DNA of 63,055 bases. It comes from Pirellulales bacterium (GTDB lineage: Bacteria; Planctomycetota; Planctomycetia; Pirellulales; JADZDJ01). Under the pieces are notes generated by a model. That model worked only from the letters and a program-made list of their open reading frames with translations, made no database searches and was not told where the DNA came from. The stretch covers positions 1 through 63,055 of the forward strand of contig JADZDJ010000183.1 in assembly GCA_020851115.1 (NCBI GenBank), read 5' to 3'. The position numbers and the translations under genes were made by a program. Positions 57,327-63,055 of this stretch are shown in pieces. The stretch's first letter is position 1, and every line of letters begins with the position of its first letter.

Positions 57327-58840
57327 GTTACCACCAATTCTTCGCCGCGGGCGGATAGTTGACTCGCGATGCTGGGGATCAGGCCGTACGACAGCGCCAA
57401 TAATTTTAACGGATGCAGCGTCGGCTTGGTCGTGCCTTGTTCCATTTGTATTTTGCACGCGCTGCACTCGGTCGAGCCTGCTTGCAGCGTGCTTTCTCGC
57501 AGCTTGGAAATCAATCCCCAGCCAGCGCGGAGGCTGTTGCGGTAGTTTTCTCGCTTTAACCCCCATAAACCGGCCATTCCCGAGCATCCGCGCTCGATGT
57601 GCTGCAACCCCAGACCAGGAATCAGCCGAAGCAAGTTTTCTGCCGGCGAACCAATTTGCAGCGCCCGAATGTGGCACGGTTGATGATACCCAATGGTTGC
57701 CGCCAGCGGCTCGAAATCAAGCTTTAACTTCCCCTGTTGATGCAATTGCCACAAATATCCGCACGCCTCGCTCGTGTTCGCCGCGACAGTGCGCGTATCG
57801 TCATCGTCGAGCAAGTTCACGTACTCGTGCGTCAGGCAGAGAACGGTCGATGGTTCGGTTGCGACAATGTGGTAGCCTTGCCGCACCGCCTCGGCCAGGA
57901 TCCGCACGTTCTGAGTGGCCCAGCGGCGGGCAGGTTCGGTAGCTCCCATCGAAATAAGGCCCATGCCGCTGGGATTCTGGTCGGGATGCACATAAACCGC
58001 CACACCATTGTGCTCCATCACCGCCACCAACGCCTCGGCCAACTGAGGGTCGTGATAGTTGGCGAAGGTATCGACAAAGTACAAGACTTTGCGTTCGCTG
58101 CGCCGCGTTGGCCGAGTCAGGCGTCGCCTGGCGGCGCGGCGCATAAAGCTGCGGGCCGCGAAACGCGGGAGCTTGCGCCCTTGCGCGATGCCAAGCATTT
58201 TTTCCAACCCCCACCGCGCGATGCGGTTGGAAATCATCCAGTTGGCAAGCAGACTGAACTTGCTGCCCCAGCCGCTGAGCTGGTCGAACCGAGCAAGCAG
58301 CCAATCGCTAGGTCGCAGGCCGTTGCTGGCGACATAGGCCGCTTTGGCTTCGAGCATCAACTTGGGAATATCGACGTTGGCTGGACACTCCAACCGGCAT
58401 TGATGACAGTTCACGCACAAATCGGCCACCGCCTTGAAGTCGTCGTGGGCCACCAAGTCGGAATTCAACCTCCCGTCGAGCAGTGCTCGCACCAGATTCG
58501 CCTTCGCTCGTGGCGAGGCTTCCTCGCTGGGCGTCACACGGAAAATCGGACACATTCGCACGTCATTCAATTGCGATCGACACGCTCCGCAGCCGTTGCA
58601 ACGATTGGCTTCCTGGCTCAATTGGGCCAAGTCCCAATTCAAGTGCAATGGGACGAGCGCATTGGTCGGTAGCGCTGACTCGCGATTGGCCGCTGTTTCG
58701 CTGCCGCTGGCTGGTTGGTTGTTTAGCGCCACCTCCAGCGGACGTAGATTCGCGGCAATCGACTGCGGTTGCTCGCTGACGATTTTTCCCGGATTGAGAA
58801 TATTCAGCGGATCAAAGATGTTCTTTACTTCGCAGAACAC
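57323..58840 (-). CDS. Fe-S oxidoreductase part of a split FAD/Fe-S oxidoreductase
   Basis: The region has two 4Fe-4S sites: RCNGCGACRSQ with RMCPIF, and LCVNCHQCRLECPANVDIPK. CCG (cysteine-rich) domains follow with ATIGYHQPCHIRALQIGSP and ERGCSGMAGLWGLKRENY. This is the GlcF/GlpC-type electron-transfer half. It starts (GTG 58838-58840) only two codons after the stop of the FAD-domain gene and in the same frame. Its first residues FCEVKNIFDPLNILNPGKIV are the missing C-terminal end of an FAD-linked oxidase, not a proper start. It may be made by re-initiation or readthrough, or be silent. Its stop overlaps moaD. Confidence 0.88.
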   Translation of the reverse strand: MFCEVKNIFDPLNILNPGKIVSEQPQSIAANLRPLEVALNNQPASGSETAANRESALPTNALVPLHLNWDLAQLSQEANRCNGCGACRSQLNDVRMCPIFRVTPSEEASPRAKANLVRALLDGRLNSDLVAHDDFKAVADLCVNCHQCRLECPANVDIPKLMLEAKAAYVASNGLRPSDWLLARFDQLSGWGSKFSLLANWMISNRIARWGLEKMLGIAQGRKLPRFAARSFMRRAARRRLTRPTRRSERKVLYFVDTFANYHDPQLAEALVAVMEHNGVAVYVHPDQNPSGMGLISMGATEPARRWATQNVRILAEAVRQGYHIVATEPSTVLCLTHEYVNLLDDDDTRTVAANTSEACGYLWQLHQQGKLKLDFEPLAATIGYHQPCHIRALQIGSPAENLLRLIPGLGLQHIERGCSGMAGLWGLKRENYRNSLRAGWGLISKLRESTLQAGSTECSACKIQMEQGTTKPTLHPLKLLALSYGLIPSIASQLSARGEELVVT

Positions 58841-58843
58841 TGG

Positions 58844-60346
58844 TTACAGCGGGCCGTATTGCTCGCATACAAATGGCGTACGGCTCAGCCCGTCGCCATG
58901 TTCGCCGCTGATCGTGCCGCCGAGATGGAATACGTCGGCGTACAATTCCGAGGCAAGCGATTCCATTCGCTGCACGTCGGCGGGATTTGCCAAATCGAGA
59001 AACGGCCGAATGTGCAACTGACCGTGGCCGACATGGCCAAACAGTGAGGCGGTCACTTGATGCTTCTTCAGCGTCGTTTGCATTCGGAGTAAAAACTCGG
59101 GCAGCACCGCCGGCGGCACTGCGACGTCTTCGACGATTGGAATCGGCCGCGCATTGCCTTTGAGCCGATGCAACCTCGGCACGACGCGGCGAGTGAGTTG
59201 CCAAAACAAATCGACTTCAGCCGCATCCAGCGCCAAGCGAGCATCGAACGCGAATTGCTTTTTTCGTCGTATTCGATCGACCAACTGGCTCTGCGGCTCG
59301 CGAACCTCGCTCGCTTCATCGCCCGATATCTCAACCAACAACACGGCTTCGGCGTCGGCCGGAATCAGCACTTCGTACTCAGGGCTAGTCTCGCGCGCCA
59401 GGCTCAAATGACGGCGGTCGAGCAAATCGCAGGCGCACGGCTCATATTTCAAAATCTCTGGCACCGCCAGGGCCGCATTTTCCAATCGGTCGAAAAACAG
59501 CATCGATACCGCGCGATGCTTGGGCAGCGGCTGCGTGGCGACGGTTGCCTCGGTAATGAGCGCCAGAGTCCCCTCCGAGCCGCTGAGCAGTCGCGCAACG
59601 TCGAGATGCCCATCTTTGAGAACCCCTGCCAATTGATAGCCGCAACGATTGAGGAGCGATTGCGGTTGGTATTTTTCGATAGCCTCTGCGTTCTGACTCA
59701 GCGTAGTCGATAATTGACGAATGAGTGCGCGTTGCCGCGCGGCGCTGCCGTCCGAGGCCACTGTGCTTGTTTCGGCAGCTTCCGTCGTCTCGCCGGAGGC
59801 CGGCAACGCCTCCTGCCCAACTTCCATCACGGTGCCATCGGCCAAGACCACTTGCAAGCTCAGGACATGGCGCCGGGCCGAGCCGTATTTCAGCCAATAG
59901 CTTCCCGACCCATCAATGGCAATCAAGCTGCCCATCGTGGTGACATTGCTGTTGGCCGGATCGGGCCCGAACGTGCGGCCATACGCTCGTAAATAATCGT
60001 TGAGCTGCGCGTGAACGACTCCCGGCTGAACACGGACCGATTCGGAATCGATCTGTAAAATGCGGCGCATGTACCGCGAAAAATCGACGACGATGCCAGG
60101 TCCAAGCGATTCACCGGCCAAACCCGTCCCTGCGCCTCGGGCATACACCGGTAGTCGCTTTTGGGCGGCATACGTGACGACGGCCACCACATCGGCGGTG
60201 CTTCTGGGCCGCACCACTGCTAGCGGCCGAACTTCATAGATGCTCGCGTCGCTGGCGTAGACTTGCGTGAATAGGTCGTCACATCGCACGTCGCCGGTCA
60301 CCAGCCCGCGCAAATCTTCTTGAAGTCGCTGACGTTCCGGATCCAT
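58844..60346 (-). CDS. FAD-linked oxidase part of a split FAD/Fe-S oxidoreductase
   Basis: GlcD/D-lactate dehydrogenase-type flavoprotein. The FAD-binding PCMH domain reads VVRPRSTADVVAVVTYAAQK, LPVYARGAGTGLAGESLGPG, VQPGVVHAQLNDYLRAYGRT and SNVTTMGSLIAIDGSGS. The C-terminal part has LLSGSEGTLALITEATVATQ, VTASLFGHVGHGQLHIRPFL and GTISGEHGDGLSRTPFVCEQ, and stops at TAA after QYGPL. The following in-frame codons encode PVFCEVKNIFDPLNILNPGK, the usual family ending. The gene is therefore interrupted by a single stop codon. Substrate is not predictable; D-2-hydroxyacids are typical. Confidence 0.92.
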   Translation of the reverse strand: MDPERQRLQEDLRGLVTGDVRCDDLFTQVYASDASIYEVRPLAVVRPRSTADVVAVVTYAAQKRLPVYARGAGTGLAGESLGPGIVVDFSRYMRRILQIDSESVRVQPGVVHAQLNDYLRAYGRTFGPDPANSNVTTMGSLIAIDGSGSYWLKYGSARRHVLSLQVVLADGTVMEVGQEALPASGETTEAAETSTVASDGSAARQRALIRQLSTTLSQNAEAIEKYQPQSLLNRCGYQLAGVLKDGHLDVARLLSGSEGTLALITEATVATQPLPKHRAVSMLFFDRLENAALAVPEILKYEPCACDLLDRRHLSLARETSPEYEVLIPADAEAVLLVEISGDEASEVREPQSQLVDRIRRKKQFAFDARLALDAAEVDLFWQLTRRVVPRLHRLKGNARPIPIVEDVAVPPAVLPEFLLRMQTTLKKHQVTASLFGHVGHGQLHIRPFLDLANPADVQRMESLASELYADVFHLGGTISGEHGDGLSRTPFVCEQYGPL

Positions 60347-60388
60347 GTACGGCGGCGGAAAGGTTCAGGGTGCAGGGTGCAACGGCAG

Positions 60389-60958
60389 TCAGTCCATCTC
60401 GATCGGCTGGGAGATGGGTTGGCGCGCGGACTGCGCATGCTGGAGTTCTGCGAGCCGAATTTTTTGTTGCCGATGGCGTTCGTGAACCTCCAAGCTAAAG
60501 GAACCATGTTCTTCCATGTTCCGCACTCCACGGTACATGGCCCCGCAGTGGTAGCACATCAAGGCGTTGGGAACTAGCGCGTAGAGCAATAAGTCGACCA
60601 GCGCCGATGCGAACAGGATTCCAAACGTCCAGTAGAGATAGCCGTAAGCCCAGGCGACACTGCTGCCGAGGAGACCAATCGTCACGAGCGTTACTCCCAA
60701 ACGTTGAGGAAAATCTTTGCGAACGAACAAATCTGCACTCGGGCAGGCCAGACAGCGCGTCACTTTGCCATCGTTCAGCGCGCCGGGTGGAATTTGCAGC
60801 GTGTGTTCGCAATGCGAACAAGACATCGCCGTTGCATCGTCGCCAATCTCAGCCTGATTGATCGATTCGCACTTGGGGCAGGAATAAGTAACATTCATGG
60901 CGTGGAATCGCAATGGATTGCTTTGATCCGAGTGTACTTTGGAGTCATCCGTCATCAT
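60389..60958 (-). CDS. Zinc-ribbon membrane protein (189 aa)
   Basis: The ATG at 60956-60958 overlaps the stop of the preceding membrane gene (ATGA). An ATG at 60896-60898 (MNVTYSCPKCESINQ) is an alternative. Pairs of CXXC motifs are visible: YSCPKC and MSCSHC in the first 60 residues, then RCLACPSADLF, and later LMCYHCGAMYRG. Two hydrophobic helices (about residues 110-150, LVTIGLLGSSVAWAYGYLYW and the next one) lie between the last two. A basic amphipathic helix (ERHRQQKIRLAELQHAQSAR) ends the protein. Structural zinc binding is likely; function unknown. Probably operates with the preceding membrane protein. Confidence 0.75.
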   Translation of the reverse strand: MMTDDSKVHSDQSNPLRFHAMNVTYSCPKCESINQAEIGDDATAMSCSHCEHTLQIPPGALNDGKVTRCLACPSADLFVRKDFPQRLGVTLVTIGLLGSSVAWAYGYLYWTFGILFASALVDLLLYALVPNALMCYHCGAMYRGVRNMEEHGSFSLEVHERHRQQKIRLAELQHAQSARQPISQPIEMD

Positions 60959-61722
60959 AAAGGATAGACCGTGCTGGCGGACAGTAGCTGCGCCGTAAGT
61001 TCGCCGATGAAAGTAGCGATAACCGCCACGTAGAGTATTCCGGTGGCACTTTGAGTATTGGGAATTTTTAGCGTCTGCCAAGCCATAATCGCTAGCACGG
61101 CAACGCCGACAATTCCCGCCGCCCAGCGGAGGAAATCCATCAAAAGATCAGGCGTCGAAAAACCATGCCCAGCTAGCTGAAAGGAGGTTCCGACGCCGCA
61201 AACGATCGACCGCACTACAACTGAAAAAATCATGAGCACGATCAATGTGCGCAGAGGAGAAAGTTCCATGGTCGGCGTGTTCAGGTACCAGTGTCCGAGA
61301 AACATGGCAGCCATCGTTGAGCCTAATACCAGCCCACCCACCATCGGATCGAGGTACCACAGCAGTTGTCGCGCAGGGGAGGATACAATATCGAAACGGG
61401 CAAGATGCAATGCCGATCCGGACCAAGCACCCAGCAGCGAAACCGCCGCCACGGCAAACAGCAATACTTTTCCCGCCTGCGGCTTTTCGTACAGCCAAAC
61501 CGCCGCGGACAAATAGCTGAGAATGGCACCCGCCAATGGCGGCCACAAGAGAAACTGCGAACGGTTGGCGAGCGCTACGAGCGTCGCCAGGACATTCAGC
61601 CCCAACAACACATACGCGTGATTACGAAAATAGCCGCTGGTCACCAGCCGCGAAGACGTCAGTCCCATCGAAAACGCCAATCCAAAGGAAAGGCGAAGTA
61701 CGAACTGTGAGAGAACGAGCAT
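60955..61722 (-). CDS. Multi-pass membrane protein of unknown function (255 aa)
   Basis: Starts MLVLSQFVLRLSFGLAFSMG and has about seven to eight hydrophobic helices, with basic loops such as RLVTSGYFRNH and a small polar loop HLARFDIVSSPAR. No catalytic motif is recognisable. Helix spacing and the scattered histidines (GHWYLN, GHGFS) leave a heme- or metal-related role possible, but this is speculation. It is translationally coupled to the zinc-ribbon protein and lies 113 nt downstream of folE on the same strand. Confidence 0.7.
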   Translation of the reverse strand: MLVLSQFVLRLSFGLAFSMGLTSSRLVTSGYFRNHAYVLLGLNVLATLVALANRSQFLLWPPLAGAILSYLSAAVWLYEKPQAGKVLLFAVAAVSLLGAWSGSALHLARFDIVSSPARQLLWYLDPMVGGLVLGSTMAAMFLGHWYLNTPTMELSPLRTLIVLMIFSVVVRSIVCGVGTSFQLAGHGFSTPDLLMDFLRWAAGIVGVAVLAIMAWQTLKIPNTQSATGILYVAVIATFIGELTAQLLSASTVYPL

Positions 61723-61835
61723 TACGGAATGTTACGGATTCGGGAAATGAGCTGTATTGTAGCTGCGGAATCTGACCCATGAAAAAACACCGCATGCATC
61801 CGATGTCCCAAACTCCACCTCCTCGGACAGTAAAC

Positions 61836-62492
61836 TCATCGGCGGTTGCCATAGATCAACGTCATGACTTCCGAGCGGCTCGATAAGTTTGCCCGGAAGG
61901 TTCCTTTCATCGCAGAGGTAACGCACATGCTCCCCGGCTTGCGAATTCCACGAATAGTCATGCACGAATGCGACGCCTCGATCACCACGGCGACGCCCTT
62001 GGCATTCAGCTCTTCGACGAGCAAGTTGGCGATTTCTTCAGTCAGTCGCTCCTGCACTTGCGGTCGCTTCGAGACCACTTCCACAACGCGCGCGAGCTTG
62101 CTGAGCCCGATCACGCGGCCGTTGGGGATGTAGGCGACATGCGCCACGCCGATAAACGGCATTAAATGGTGCTCGCAAACGCTGTTGAACGAAATATCGC
62201 GGACCAGCACAATTTCGTCGTACTTTTCGGTGAAGAATTTTTGCAGATGCTCGCGTGGGTCTTGATGCAACCCACTGAATAGCTCAGCATACATTCGCGC
62301 CACTCGAGCTGGCGTTTCGAGCAAGCCTTCGCGTTCAGGGTCTTCCCCAACGGCGGCGAGAATTTCGCGAACCGCCCGCTGTAATCGTGGTAGATCGACC
62401 TTGCCACTCTGAGTGACAGCCGCGGAAAAATCGTCTTCCTCCAGCGCGACACTGCCATTGTCTGCATTGCTTCTTGGATGATGCGTTCCCAT
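61836..62492 (-). CDS. folE: GTP cyclohydrolase I
   Basis: Converts GTP to 7,8-dihydroneopterin triphosphate. Family blocks: [60 protein letters not shown] with the zinc Cys and His pair, [20 protein letters not shown] and [20 protein letters not shown] with the third zinc ligand. Length 218 aa is typical, with about 30 variable N-terminal residues. It is 87 nt from the LON-domain gene upstream. Confidence 0.96.
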   Translation of the reverse strand: MGTHHPRSNADNGSVALEEDDFSAAVTQSGKVDLPRLQRAVREILAAVGEDPEREGLLETPARVARMYAELFSGLHQDPREHLQKFFTEKYDEIVLVRDISFNSVCEHHLMPFIGVAHVAYIPNGRVIGLSKLARVVEVVSKRPQVQERLTEEIANLLVEELNAKGVAVVIEASHSCMTIRGIRKPGSMCVTSAMKGTFRANLSSRSEVMTLIYGNRR

Positions 62493-62579
62493 ATTTGAGA
62501 TTTTCGGTGAATGGATGAAAACAGGCTTTGCAGAGCACGAGCTTATTCCGCTCCTTCTGTGCTGTTTCCCTTGAAGTCC

Positions 62580-63055
62580 TCAATTCAAACTAAATTCCGG
62601 TGGAAATTTCGCCAACGTCAGGGGCCGACTGCGTGCTCCTAGGCACTCCAATAGTAGCAAAGCTCGCAAGTCGGGAAGAGGCTGGGCAAGCAAATCTTCC
62701 TTGATTTTTTGGTCGAGTTTCAGCGTAAACGCTACAATATCGGTGAGCACACCTAGCGAAAGATCGGACGCGAGTAGCGTTTCGATCTGCTCACGGTTAG
62801 TAGGAAACTTGGGCAGCACGTTGCGAAATGCAGCCACAAGCCGTTGCTGTAACACCCGCCGTCGCGTGGCGTTTTTCGGCGGGTAAACGTCTTCGATGAC
62901 ACGGACTTCTGCTTGGCGAAATGGCTTGACGGGCGGCAACTCGTCGAGGATCCGTATTCGCCGCAAGCCGACCATCAGCGCGTTGTACGTCCCTTGAGCA
63001 GCTTTGCAATGTGCGGCCACTTTACACAAACAGGCCGTGCGTCGAATTTCTGGCC
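62580..63055 (-). CDS. LON substrate-binding-domain protein, 5' end outside window
   Basis: The frame runs open to the window edge (PEIRRTACLCKV and on), so the N-terminus is missing. The visible part has VGLRRIRILDELPPVKPFRQ, AEVRVIEDVYPP, and the helical end (ETLLASDLSLGVLTDIVAFT, IKEDLLAQPLPDLRALLLLE). These match the LON N-terminal domain, which in planctomycetes is often a standalone protein of about 220 aa. It ends at a TAA/TGA-type stop before folE, so no ATPase or protease part follows. Function is uncertain; a substrate-recognition role is inferred from the fold. Confidence 0.85.
   Translation of the reverse strand, partial: PEIRRTACLCKVAAHCKAAQGTYNALMVGLRRIRILDELPPVKPFRQAEVRVIEDVYPPKNATRRRVLQQRLVAAFRNVLPKFPTNREQIETLLASDLSLGVLTDIVAFTLKLDQKIKEDLLAQPLPDLRALLLLECLGARSRPLTLAKFPPEFSLN

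Overview
The window reads as a chromosomal segment of a planctomycete, most likely a Pirellulales-type bacterium. The markers are a DUF1559 pseudopilin-like protein, secreted proteins that combine dockerin-like calcium repeats with a PEP-CTERM tail, a Gram-negative outer-membrane toolkit (BamA, Skp, LpxC, LpxA), many Tat-type RRxFL leaders, and two very large proteins of a planctomycete-like secreted type. No rRNA, tRNA or CRISPR array was recognised. Assignment rests on protein motifs read by eye, not on a database search.

Layout. 1-8.7 kb: the start of a multi-pass membrane protein, a small lipoprotein, a repeat-like protein, a fused hemD-hemE gene, two exported surface proteins (DUF1559; propeller plus dockerin plus PEP-CTERM), a Tat-exported TIM-barrel protein and a NUDIX hydrolase. 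8.7-9.65 kb: a gene graveyard with a broken IS transposase. 9.66-21.0 kb, minus strand: a pair of giant exported proteins (1154 and 2291 aa, 3 nt apart) followed by pyrD. 21.5-22.2 kb: a RAYT transposase. 22.6-28.5 kb: a three-gene DAB-type inorganic-carbon uptake operon with DabA and two different Nuo-like membrane subunits. 28.6-29.5 kb: a truncated IS4-type transposase and a small membrane protein. 29.8-37.1 kb: ClpP-like protein, cytochrome c, ApbE, esterase, hpt behind a nested palindrome, a GT4 glycosyltransferase and glgC. 37.2-50.2 kb: another dockerin/PEP-CTERM protein, BamA with a very long Pro/Ser/Thr linker, a DUF1611 protein, an M13 peptidase, then skp-lpxC-lpxA-Gfo/Idh/MocA on the plus strand. 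50.4-54.7 kb: thiE, xylA, an EVE protein and a DUF2007 protein. 55.3-63 kb, minus strand: LON-domain protein, folE, a coupled membrane/zinc-ribbon pair, an FAD oxidase/Fe-S oxidoreductase broken by one stop codon, then moaD, a small unknown gene, moaE and moaA.

How the genes work together. bamA, skp, lpxC, lpxA and the adjacent dehydrogenase form an outer-membrane and lipid A group; the dehydrogenase may be GnnA-like, which would imply a diamino-sugar lipid A. The DAB operon should energise CO2 hydration or bicarbonate accumulation through a cation-conducting module with two Nuo-like subunits. The moa genes are translationally coupled to the Fe-S oxidoreductase. The strongest leads are the tripartite DAB locus, the giant exported protein pair, the HemD-HemE fusion and the single-codon interruption of the FAD/Fe-S oxidoreductase.
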